This document shows positions 32,315 to 43,600 of a stretch of DNA of 64,000 bases, in pieces. The notes beneath the pieces were generated by a model, which searched no databases, was not told where the DNA came from, and saw only the letters and a program-made list of their open reading frames with translations. The stretch is taken from NCBI GenBank assembly GCA_001179505.1, contig CDMY01000748.1, positions 128,051 to 192,050 on the forward strand. Direction: 5' to 3'. The translations under genes and the position numbers were made by a program. The number at the start of each line of letters is the position of its first letter. The stretch's first letter is position 1. The DNA comes from Vitrella brassicaformis (Eukaryota > Sar > Vitrellaceae).

Positions 32315-34088
32315 ATGGCCGCCCTTCTCTCGCGCCATGACGCCCTCTCTGCGCTCGACAGGAGCATTCTCGGCCCTCTGGAGAGCCTCGAGGCCAGACA
32401 GAAGGACACTGAAGCGGCCCTCACAGTGAAATACAACGTCACCAACCTGCTGACGGAGTCTGGGGCCGTGTGTGACGGCGCATCGGCGGCCTCCGCTGAT
32501 GACCTGCTGTTGCTCAACGTGCGCGGCACTCACGTGTCGGTCCGCCGCAAACACCTGACGAGCATCGAGGGCTCTCTACTGGCGCTGCTGTTCGGTGGCC
32601 AGTGGGACGGGCGGCTGGTACGAGATGAGGACAGTCGCGTGTTCATCGATATGGATGGCGAGGCCTTCAAGGCCATCCACAGGGCCATCCTCGACGCCGA
32701 GACCCTCCGGCGTGCGGGCAAGGCGGTGGCTGTCGGCCACCTGCTGGATGATGCTGCCAGGGGCAGCTCCGACGACTTCTGGATCAGACTGATGACTGCA
32801 CACATCGACAAGGGGCCGGCAGAGAGCAAGGAGGCCTTTGTGGAGCCTCAGCTGAGTGCCACGGGCATTCCCGCCGAGTTGGGTGAGTTGGTCAAGACGG
32901 TGGATGCGTTTGTGAAGGCATACGCCGCTGAGAATGCCCAGCTACAGGGGCAGCTGGAGGCCGCCAAGATACAATACGAGTGGCTAGAGAGGGAGATAAA
33001 GGTGACCGACTGACAAGACTGCAGAGGGGACGAGATCCTGCGAGCACTGTGGCGGTGTGTGTGTTTGACCACGACAGGCCGTCACGCCGTTTCTCAAGCC
33101 GCTGGGTGGCGACGATGCCGTTCGGTCAGTGGAGGTGTGCGGCCAGACGGTGACGACCACTAAGTGGACCCTCAACCAGATGGGGGATATCACCCTCCGC
33201 CATCGACTCGATCTGTAAGAACGACACGCAGCCACACATACCCACACACGCATATGTCGTTCGTCGTCTCGTCGTGGGTGTAGGTGGTCGCGGACACGTG
33301 CGGTTGAGGTGGTGCAGCCCGACCACATCGGCCGTATGGTCGATCACTACCGCAGAAAGCGGCTCGGTGCGCCGACCGAAGACATCGATGCGCCGCTCAA
33401 GATGACAAGGACGATAGAGCAGGCCGCCTTCGACGTCAATGCGGCCATGTATGGCATTGTCAAGACCGACATTGGCGCCACAACCCAGGCCCCAGCCCAC
33501 ACCAGGTGAGTAGTGAACACCACTCACAGTATCCAGCCCCCATCGTCAGTTCGTGTGTTTGTTCGTTCCTTCATTGTCAGTGTTGGCGGTGTCCCTCCAA
33601 GCGTGTCGCCATGGGGATGGCTGAAGGGACGTTGGTGGCTGGTGGCACTCGTGTGTGTGGGCATCCTCGTGGTCATGATGGGTGCGGCCGTCGACACCAA
33701 CAGCGGTGCGGCCGTGTGCCGCCAGGCCGTCTCCCAGCCAGCAGCTGTCGGCCAGGGACCTGCTGATGTGTTCGTTCGCTTGCCGTCGGGTGTGTTCTAT
33801 CGAGTGGTGCGGCCGGGCCGTGGACCCAAACCCACACGTGATCAGAGCGTCAAGTACGACCACATCATGTGGTATGACGACTTCGACGGACAAGATAAGA
33901 GTGGCGAGGGTCGTGGGCGGGAGTATCTTGTCTCTAATTGTCCTGAGTGGGCCCAGGAGATGATCACTGACATGCCTGTGGGTGAACTGCGGTGGGTCAG
34001 CGTGCCAGCCGGCATGAGTGTCACTGGACAGGAGAAATACATCGAATATAGGCTGTACGTCGAGTTCAGGCTTTTGATCATACTGTGA
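32315..34088 (+). CDS. BTB/T1-domain, membrane and FKBP-like fusion protein, copy 2
   Basis: Four exons, 32315-33001, 33078-33214, 33294-33505 and 33581-34088, join in frame without a break. Exon 1: helical lead, BTB/T1 domain (DLLLLNVRGTHVSVRRKHLT ... SRVFIDMDGEAFKAIHRAIL), then a coiled-coil-like tail. Exons 2-3: a conserved linker (VEVCGQTVTTTKWTLNQMGD; HIGRMVDHYRRKRLGAPTED; EQAAFDVNAAMYG). Exon 4: one membrane segment (WWLVALVCVGILVVMMGAAV) and an FKBP-like domain (GVFYRVVRPGRGPKPTRDQS, MWYDDFDGQDK, EWAQEMITDMPVGELRWVSV) ending YRLYVEFRLLIIL. It may be a single-pass protein with an oligomerising BTB part on one side of a membrane and the isomerase-like part on the other. I know no named protein with this architecture. 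The 3' flank is related to those of the short FKBP-like genes, pointing to a fusion made by copying a short gene's last exon. Confidence 0.82.
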
Positions 34089-34585
34089 GGACTGCCTCCT
34101 GGTCTAGTGTGTCGGCTGTGTGTGCGTTTGCGGCGGTGAGGCCGTCCGGCAGTCAGTCTTTAGTGGAGATGTCATCATGGCTGCTCGTGGCTGGCTGGCT
34201 GGCTGCACCCATTTCTGTGACTTGGACTGCTTTCCACTCGCTCATGGACTGATATCATCCACCAATAATAGCATTCCATCGTGGCGTGTGCTGCGCCTGC
34301 TGTGCGTGTGTCATCCGTTCCACTCTCTCTGTCCAATGCATAGCAGCTATGTACACTCAGAATCGCACCCACACACACGCACGCAGGCAATCCCGGCGAG
34401 CAGAGCCACCCAAAAACACTGCATCCATCCATGCCAGCCGCACTCCCGGTCACTCGCAATATCAATCCCACGGGAGTGTTACTTTACAAATCATGGCGGG
34501 ACGGCAAAACGTTGCGTGCATACGTCTTCCTTTCCTCGCTGCAACCCTCCCTCCCCACACCAGTCCGTGAGGCCGCCGCTCTCAC
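34089..34585. other. Intergenic region between convergent genes
   Basis: The first ~60 bp resemble the 3' flanks of the other FKBP-like genes (ACTGCCTCCTGGT). The remainder shows no coding signal; the 3' UTR of the light-harvesting gene lies at the right end. Confidence 0.6.
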
Positions 34586-35727
34586 TCAGGTGTAGCTGCC
34601 GATGTAGGGGAAGCCGGTCTTGAAGACTGCGTCCTGCGTGAGGACGCCTGCAGAATTCGAAAGGACGAGGCACGATGGATGACTGGCTGGAATGCAATGA
34701 TGCCTGCCTCGACGTCGCTCTGACTTACCGCTGATGGCGAGCATGGCTGCTCGGCAGTGGGTGATCTCCTTCTCCTCCATGTCACGCTGACACATCACAC
34801 ACACACACATCACACACACACACATCACACACACACACACACTTATACACGACCAAGCCCTCTTCACACCCGACCAAGCCCTCTTCCGTCGGACTAGACT
34901 CACCACGTAGTCGGGGTCTTTGTTTTTGCAGAATCCCAGTGGATCGAATCCGAATGCGCCCGGCTTTCTGCCCGACCCCATATTGACTGTCTGCGTGAGG
35001 GCCACCAGGCTGATCATCTCCAGGAACGACACCCACAGCAGAATCTGACCCATCGCACCGTACTCGACAGCCTTGTCATGCGCCTGCAGGGACGACACAG
35101 CGTGCTCGGGACCTGCAACACACACATACACACAGACACATACATAGACACAGGGCGTGTGAAGAGAGAGTGTCGGCAGTTGACTGACTGACCGGGGAGT
35201 TTGAACATGTCAGCGACAACGTATCCGAGGAACGCGAGCATGGAGATGCGGCCGTGCTTGAGCTCAGCCTCGCGCATCCAGTCCATGTTGGCCCACTCGG
35301 AGAACCCCAAAGGGTCAAAGCCCTTGTCGCCAGGCTGACACACAACACACACACAGACCCACAGTGACACAGACGTACACCACCACACAGACAACGTGCA
35401 GGTGTGTGTGTGTAGCTGACGATGTTTGGAAGGTTCTTCGGCCTGCCGAGGAAGGGCACAGCGACGGGGAGTTCAGCCATCATGGTCGTCTCGGGCGCAC
35501 TGCCCGCACGCCGAGATGAACCAGCTCGGCTCAGAGACCGCAGACCGCTGGATGGGACGAATGCCTGCATCACACACACGGATGGACGACACAGCCATGC
35601 AGCTGTGTCTGTCGCATCCTGGTGAAGTTTCTGGTTGACTCACCGCATCAGATCTGCCGGCGTCCAGACCATGTGAGAGCACCACGAGGGCGCTCAACAG
35701 ACAGCCTTGAACCATAAAGCGCTGCAT
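34586..35727 (-). CDS. Plastid light-harvesting chlorophyll-binding protein
   Basis: A light-harvesting complex superfamily protein of the red-lineage (FCP/Lhcr-like) type, acting in the thylakoid membrane. The leader is bipartite: a signal peptide from ATG 35727 ([20 protein letters not shown]), then across an intron DAAFVPSS, the ASAFAP-type cleavage site with Phe at +1, and a Ser/Arg-rich transit peptide. The mature part has a PxFLGRP-like start, [11 protein letters not shown], helix 1 with the chlorophyll-ligand motif ([20 protein letters not shown]), a middle helix ([20 protein letters not shown]), a second GFDPLGF motif, and helix 3 ([15 protein letters not shown]). It ends [13 protein letters not shown]. 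Helix 3 has His where Asn is commonly found. About six exons. The ATG at 35769 is in frame but would bury the signal peptide. Confidence 0.92.
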
Positions 35728-35939
35728 TGTGCAGACCAACGACGAGACCACAGGGCAGGAGATCTGCACCCTAGCAGATTTACCACAGTTTGGTTGCCCT
35801 AACTCCCCCTTCGACCTCTTATCTTTTCTTTAAACGCAGGGGGGCCCGACGGAACTCCCCCTGTCCATCAAGGCCATAGAATCTGCACTGCTGTGCCTAT
35901 CCATGTAAGACCTATCGCCACCTATCGCCTTCGCAAACG

Positions 35940-36702
35940 ATGATCCAGAAGAAGAAGCTGAGCGTATTCGTCGCCCCGGAGGACGTCGATTCCCTCCTGA
36001 ACGTGCCGCCCCAGAAGAAGCCCCCTGCCCTCGAGCCCCTTCTTCGCATCCGCGTCATTCGTGACGTCTCCCAGGACAGTCACTACAAAGACAGCCATCA
36101 GGGGGAGGAGGGGGCCGCCGCGGATTTCCAGTGCGTGGAGCGTCTGCCTGACGGCGCGTTTGAGACGTTTGAGAACCTTCTGGTGTCGCTGAAGGGCCGG
36201 CATGAGGGGCCCCTGGAGTGGGTGGAGCCGGGAGTGGATCGGCTGCGGGTGTTCTGTGGGGCGGAGTGGTATGCTCTTGAGAAGGATGCGTCACAGTTTT
36301 ATAAGGCGGTCAGTGACTCGGCAGGAACAGACAGACAGAGAGACAGAGAGACAGAAAGGTGGCTACATGTTCTTGTGTGTGCCCTTCTCTATCTCTCTGT
36401 CTGCTCCAAAACCTGCAGTATCCTCTCGACCCCGTTCGGCCTTTCTTCGAGCAAGCTGCCAAGGGCAAAGCCCTCTCTCGGTCCGTCATGCCTGCTGGCG
36501 CTAGCGTTGGAGCTGGTGCCGGCGGTCTGCCCACCCACCCCACACACGTGACATACGTGGTCTCTGTCAGCTATGACAGCCCCAGAGGGGGCTACATCGA
36601 CCAACAGACAATCAGAAGAACGAGGGGCTTTGTTGCAGGTCAGTGGGCGGGTGGGTGTCTCTTTCCGGTGACAGGTAGATGAGCGATTTCTCTGTGTCTG
36701 TT

Positions 36703-36739
<37 letters not shown>

Positions 36740-39098
36740 GAGGCGTTCAAGGCGACTTACCTGAGGCGGATGGTGACCAAGACCAGGACCAAGAGAGCCC
36801 GCACCCGCACTCCGCAGCTGGCCACGGTCTCCCTGCGCACCACCAAGGACGGCACAGGCGACAAACGGCATTTCGTCTTCCCCGACGGCAAGTACCGCCG
36901 CTCCAGCTTCCTCGCACCCATCCCGGCTCCCACCCCCTCCAACATCATCGATGCAGCCGAGCGGCAGAAGGGCACGGCCGTCACGCCAAGCCAGTCGTTC
37001 TACAAGGGTGTTCGGACCAAGGCCAGCTTGATGAGCCGAATGGTGCGGTCGTGGCGGCGGTCGCTCTTGGGGTGTGTGGGGTGGAAAGACGTGGATGACG
37101 CGTCGCCCGATGAAGAGGCCGAGGATGCCGCAGCGGTCAGCGAATGGCGCAGCAGCCGCATAACACGCGTTTCTAGGACGAGTTTGTTTCTGTGGTCACT
37201 CACGTCTTGCCACAGACCGAGCGAGTCTCCCCTGAGCTGATGGACCGGCTTGACACTGTCTTTGGGCTGTTCATTGTTTTGAACGCCATCTTCCTGGGCA
37301 TCGAGACCGACTGGCGACCGAGAAAGTAGGTCGGTCGGTTGGCTGTGTGTGTGACGCAGAAAGGACATTGGTCGGTCGTTTGCATGTATGTGTCTCGGTT
37401 GTTGTCTTGTCTTGATACCTGCGTCGTCCATCAGTGTGACCGCCTGGGACGGGGGGCCAGATTTTTGGGGCTGGTATGCCGTGCAGAATTTGTTTTGTGT
37501 CGTGTTTCTGCTGGAGATGCTCATCCGAATATGGATCCTACGCAGCAGGTGGGGTCGGCCACGCAGAGAGACAGAGACAGGGCTCGTCGACCTGCCTGTC
37601 TGTCTGTCTGTCTGTGTGGGATCGAGCGCAGGTATGTGACGGATCCCTTCAACTTCTTCGATGGGTGTCTGGTCCTCCTTGGCCTCGTCGACACATGGGT
37701 ACACAGACAGACAGACAGACACACAGACAAACAGACAAACAGACGATCGGTCGGTGATCACGGGAGCAATTGTTCGTGTCTCGCCCACTGACTTTTGCTC
37801 TCCTCCACACCTAGTCAGTTTCTGACGTGGCTGATGCCGCAAGAGAGCCAGAAGCAGGAGGGCGTGCGGATGATCCTCATGCTCAGGATATTCCGCCTCT
37901 TCAGACTCGCTCGCATGGTGCGGCTCTTGCGCATCTTCAGAGAACTATTACGCCACACTGAGCGTGTGTGGCGGCGCGTTACGGGAACGTTTCCGGAGAG
38001 AGGCGGGGCGTGTGGTGTCTTGTCTGGCTGCAGGCTGATTATGAACGGCCTGGCTGCGTCGATCCGGACGCTCGGGTGGACGGGCTTTCTGCTGTTTTTC
38101 ATCATATACACGGCAGCCGTCTTGTACGCAGCTGGCCACACAGACTCAACTCACACAGGCACAGACACACCTTTGGTATGCGTGTGTGCGTCTGTGTCTG
38201 TGTCTGTGTGTGTCAGCGTGACTCAGCTAGTGGTCGGTGACAAGCAGCTGGCGGGCAACGAAGAGGCCTCAGGCTACTGGGGCACCGTCGGCAAATCAAT
38301 GTGTGTGTGCGCGTATGTGAGCAGCCAGCCGATGGAGAGAGAACCCATCCATCCATCCATCCATTCATGGAGTATGTCTCTGCACCCACCGTGGCGTGCA
38401 GGTTTTCCCTCTTCCAGATGGTCACGCTGGAGGGATGGGAAAGTGAGTGAGCTGAACAAGACCAGCCGTCCCACCCCCAGCCACACACCTTTCTCTGTCC
38501 CATGCGTCACGTCAGGTTTGGCCCGTCCGGTGATGGCTCGCCTCCCCGGCATCAAGATCTTCTTCATTCTCTTCCTCAGCGTCTCGGCCTTCGCCATCAT
38601 GAACCTCGTCATCGCCATCATCTGCGAGCAGACGCTCGCCACGGTGCGGGAGGACGAGCGCAGCGTGGCCAAGCGGCTCAAGGCCGAGCAAGAGGCATTC
38701 TTCTCTGAGGCCTCCAAGATATTCTCCCTTATCGACACTGACGTCTGGGGGGAGGGGGAGAAAGGATCACGTGAATCAGGCGGGAGAGAGTCTCTCTGAC
38801 CCTCTCTGTGCGTGTGGTGTGTGCAGATGGACGGGCTTGTGAGCAAAAGAGAGATGAGAGACGGCATGAAGGACGTCAAAGTGAGTGATTTGATTGAGAC
38901 ATACACATGCGTCCAAGGGACACGACTAGCATGATTGTGCACTGTGCCTTTCACTCGCTCTCTGTGTGTGCAGGTGCAGCTGAACCAGTGGGGCATCGAT
39001 CTCGAGATGCACCATGCGCTCTTGGAGTTCCTATTCGACAACGACAAAATAGCCAAACACACCCAACCACCCCACGAGACATCACATAGCCATCAAAA

Positions 39099-39137
<39 letters not shown>

Positions 39138-39978
39138 CGTGTGTGTGCGTGTGTGTGCTGGTTGGTGTGTCGATGGGTGCAGCGAGCGGCTGTCTTGGCC
39201 GGTGTTCACCGATCGCATGCGGCGCATCACTGCTCAGGTCAAAGGGGTCGATGTCTACTGCCTCGAGGTAGACCTCCATCCATCCATCCAGCCATCGAGC
39301 CATGAAGACCTACACCCACAGCACCACTCGCCCACCCATTTATGTGTGCAGGCGGACATCGACGGCATCGGCCGGCGTCTCAAGCACATGGAGCGGAAGC
39401 TACTCTACCTCACACAACAGACCGTCGCCTTCTTCGCACACCAGACTGCAGCCAAGAACAGACCTCCCAAGATCCTGCCCCTCCCACCTGACGACCTCAT
39501 CCCCCCACTGGTGGCCCCCTACGCCCACCCAATGCCACACCGCTCGGCCATACCCAGCGAATCTGCCAGCGATGATGAGGGAAGAGACAAAGAGGGAGAG
39601 GCGGAGGAGGGAGGAGACATGGACGCTGGCCGTCGGGCGACTATGAGACTCCCGGCAGCTGAGGGAGATGAGCAGAGGCCACCAGTGGGCGAGAGGCAGC
39701 TGGCGGACCACCCTTCTGTGCATCGGGCATCCGTCTCGGACAGCCCCACAGCTCAGTTCCCCTCCTCACCGTTCTTCCCTTCAAAAGCACCACGCCAGCT
39801 GCTGTCAGTGCCCGGCCCTCCGTTGGTGAGTGAGCCGCCGTCCGTCATGGACATGGACAGCGAGGAGGGGCTTGCTGAGGAGGGGGAGGGTCTTGACGAG
39901 TGGGACTACACCACGGTGTCGATAGACCGTGTGGCTGACGGGGCGCGGACGTGTATTTCGACCACCTGCTGTACCTGA
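35940..39978 (+). CDS. Single-domain voltage-gated cation channel with EF-hand
   Basis: Many short exons give one six-transmembrane channel domain. After a ~300-residue cytosolic N-terminus come S1 (VFGLFIVLNAIFLGIETDW), S2 (NLFCVVFLLEMLIRIW), S3 (FNFFDGCLVLLGLVDTW), S4 with Arg at every third position (RIFRLFRLARMVRLLRIFR), S5 (WTGFLLFFIIYTAAVLYA), a pore loop FQMVTLEGWE, and S6 (FFILFLSVSAFAIMNLVIAI). The pore is close to the bacterial NaChBac pore (FQVVTLESW), so this resembles the one-domain EukCat/BacNav-like channels of algae rather than a four-domain channel. A homotetramer with four Glu in the filter is inferred; Na+ or Ca2+ selectivity is open. After S6 an EF-hand loop spans an intron (DTDMDGLVSKRE), implying Ca2+ feedback. 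The C-terminus is acidic and low complexity. One intron ends in a (TG)15 run right at its acceptor (36705-36737). Confidence 0.88.
36705..36735. repeat. (TG)n microsatellite at a splice acceptor
   Basis: An uninterrupted TG run of about 15 units directly before the TAG acceptor at 36737, standing in for the polypyrimidine tract of a channel-gene intron. It is the longest such run seen in an intron of this window. Confidence 0.9.
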
Positions 39979-40655
39979 GCACGCCAAGAGAATCAGCAGA
40001 AGGGGAGGCGGAGAGCGAGCGGTGGGGTCAGCAGAAGGGAGAGGGAGAGGGAGAGAGGGAGCTCTGACAGACGGACAAGGGATGGCTATCGCATTCACGT
40101 GTTGCTTACATATCGCAATTAATGCCTTTCTGACCCTCTGTGGCATTGTGACTGAGATCATGGCCATACTGTACGTGTGTGTGGATGTGATGTTCGCATT
40201 TGATTGACCGTCGATCGCATCAATCAATGGCCGTTCTCTTCATCGAGAAAGTTCTCCAGACGAGCTTTAAATCCATCCATGCAAGAGGTGTCATTCCACA
40301 CACATACACACACATGCAGAGTCACTCTCACACCGAACGTGTAGATGTGTATAGACAACGACTCCTGCTACGGTACCACACAGGTATGACCTCAGTCAGT
40401 CGTCTTGATATGATAGCTTGGGGGGCGGGCCTCGCCCAAAGCGGGATGTGAGGACCGGTCTCGCTCTCGATTCGCCGTCGTCCGCAGCCGGAGCAGCTCG
40501 GCCCACGTGTGAGAGCCGTGCCGCCGCGTCCGAGGAAGAGCAACTAATCGAGAACGAGCTCATGCCATGACCATCCACGACCAGTCCAGACACACACAAG
40601 CATGCAATGCACCAACAACATGTATATCCATGCAGTCTCTCTGGAAAACTGCCGT
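39979..40655. other. Intergenic region between convergent genes
   Basis: Lies between the channel stop and the NUP98-NUP96 stop. It has GGGAGA repeats near 40030-40060 and no coding signal. Both 3' UTRs must lie here. Confidence 0.6.
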
Positions 40656-43600
40656 CTATGCATCGGCAACTCCAACCAGATACCTCTCCATCACACCCAA
40701 CGCCTCCCTCTCCCCCTCACCCGCCGAACCCAGATACCGCTCCCGCACCCGCCCAAGCAGCCCCTCCGCCCTCTCCCTCCTGTCCCTGGCTGTCTGGTTC
40801 ATCCACACGTCGGCTACAGCCACATAGAGCGCGCCTGGCCCGTCTGTCCCAAACTGCTGCCGGATGTGCTCCCGGAGTAGTGTGCGCAGCAGGGCCACAG
40901 ACGTCGATGTCGATGTGCGTGTGGGTGTGGGTGTGGGGTCGCGTGAGGGTGCGGGAGGGGGCGGGGCTGGGGATTGTGTGTTGATGAGGCAGGACAGCAC
41001 CGTGTGGAAAGGGCAGCATGAGAGGGCGGCGGGGACGTCCTGGGCCTGCAGGTAGTGGTGGGCGGCCTGGCAGACAGGACACGACAACACACACACACAG
41101 ATGATGTGTGGAAGGGCCGTGGGCGTGTGTGTGTGTGGTGTCTGTATGGCTCAGTCACTTTGAAGGGCTGCCGGTCCGCGAGAGCACGCCTGGCCAGCAC
41201 GGGATGGATGACGCTCATCGGCACCTTCAGCTCATCAGTCAGAAACGACATCTGCAGCACACACAAGACACACAAGGCACACAAATGGATGAGTAAAGCG
41301 CGAACAGGGCCGCAGGCAGGCTGAGAGAGCGCATTGACCGACCTGAGTACCGTTGTCGAGGCTGAGGTTCCTGTTGAGTATCTCCACAACCAACGAGTCA
41401 CGAAGACCTGACCGCCCCACATGTCCATCAGCCTTCCCCCCACCCGCCCGCCATGCCCGTCTGTCTCCTCCTCCCCCACCTACCTTTGTTTGCCATGTGC
41501 ATGACGACGAACACGGCCCACTCCCACCATCCCATCAGGTCCAGCTGGAACGCCATGGCGGCGTGCAGCCGCTCCACCCCCGCACTGCCCACACGCAGCG
41601 GGTCCTCGGCCACGTCGCCCCGTGTGCGGATGAGTGTGAGGACCACCGGCCAGACCAGCATGTGGTCCAGGGGGTAGGGCGTGTGGCTGGCCGTGTCGAA
41701 GCAGACGGGAGGGATTATCTCGCCCTGGCGGTATCTGAAAGCACAAACACGCTTTTTTGTGCGATGTGCTCTGCGTGTTCCGTAGCGTGTGTGTGCGTGT
41801 GTGTGTGTACCTGATAATGGTGTGTTGCATGTCGATGTCGGGTCGGTTTGGCTGTCCGATCAGGTCGATGGGGTCGGTGCTGCGAGGGATGTACGGCGGG
41901 AGGGGCGCCACCGTCTCGTTGACATCCACCTTGGACACCATCATCGCATGAGACCTCAACGCCTACACACACACACACACACACACATCATCATCATCAA
42001 ACACCCCGGCCGGCACATTCTCCCCTCTCTCTCTCTCTCTGTGTGTGTGGGCGTACACTTCCGATGGGGTCGGTATCATCGCCCGTGTACAAGACGACAT
42101 AGGCCGCCAATCCCTCCCGCCACTCGAGCGCCCCCATCTCCACCTCACCAGCCGCACCAGCCCACACGCTGCCCAGACGGCTCAGCACCGACGTGGTGGT
42201 CTCCGCCAGCTCGTTGGTCGCCCCCATCTCGCGGCGCAGACGGGCCTCCTCTGTGTCTCGGACGAACGGTTGCGCGCCCGCACTGTGAGTGGCGTTCATG
42301 AGGGCCAGCAGACGGCTGCCGGGGAGGGTGGCGAGACGGTCCTTAGTGGCACTGATCACTCCATCAGACTGACAGACAGACAGGAGGGGAAGCAGGGCGT
42401 GTGTGTGAGGGTGTCTTGGGGGCGAGGGGGATGGCCACATGGTCACTTACGTGCTGTGACCGCATGAGGCGCGGGACCAGGTCGGCATCGACGTCCTCAT
42501 CTTGCTGCTGCTGCTGCTGCTGCTGGAGGTGTGCCCTCGCGAGGGCGTGCCTGCCCCTGCTGGCATTCTCCTTGACCACCTTCTCGCGCAGCTGACGGTG
42601 CGTCACGACCTGCAAATGGATGGAGGGGAACATTCACGATGCTGCACCCACGCACAGAAAACATGGATCTGCTGACCTTGAGCCATCCTGCGAGGCCGTG
42701 GAGAGCTCTTTTGTTCACGGCGGCCAAGTCATCGGCGGCCCCATCTCCGCCGCCCCAGAGAGCGTGGATCTCCTCGAAGGTCTCGAGCGCGTAGCGTCCC
42801 AGGTACCAGCCGCTCTCGGCCTCCAGACACCGAAGCAAATCCAGCTGACGCACTATCAACCTACACCACACACACACACACACACACACATGCCTGCACG
42901 CCTTCATGGTGTTATCTATGGCTTGCCAGCCGTAGACCCGTACCTGCTAACGATGGCCCCATCGCGCTTGATGGCCACGTGTGGCATCCCCCCTGCCCCT
43001 CCCCCTCCGTCTGCCTCTGCCTCTGCCTCAGTGACGACGATGTCGCATGCCTCAAGGTGCGCCCGCATGACCTGGGCGTAGGCCTCCGGGCGTGGGAGGC
43101 CGGTGGGGTGGTGCGCTCTCGCCCGGTCAGGGAGCATCCTGCTGGGCGGGGGCCGCTGGGGAATCACACCTGCACAGACAGACATGCAATGGGGGAGGGT
43201 GGATTGTTTAGGTGTGTGGGCCTGTGTTGGTGTTTGACGTAGGTACCTGTGCTGAAGGGCTTTTCGTTGAAGGTCTTGTTCACCGTCACGAGTGGGTGCA
43301 GCGCCACCAGCTTGATGTGGGTGCCTCTCTGCCCACCCCCACCGCCCCCGCCACGCGTGCACGGAAATGCCACCAGCCCCCGCCCGCCCGCAAAGCACAT
43401 CGACACGCCGAAACCCCCCTCATGCACCCGGCCCGTCCTCTCCGGCAGCCGGCTCGTTGCAGCGAGGCCCCCCTGCATGGGCACATCGATGGGGGTGCCA
43501 CCGGGGGTGAACGCGCAGATGTGCATCCGCTCGTGGATGGGCACGTCGCTCGCCTCTCTCTCGCCCTCCCGCGCCTTCCTCGGCTCCTTCTCGGGTCGCT

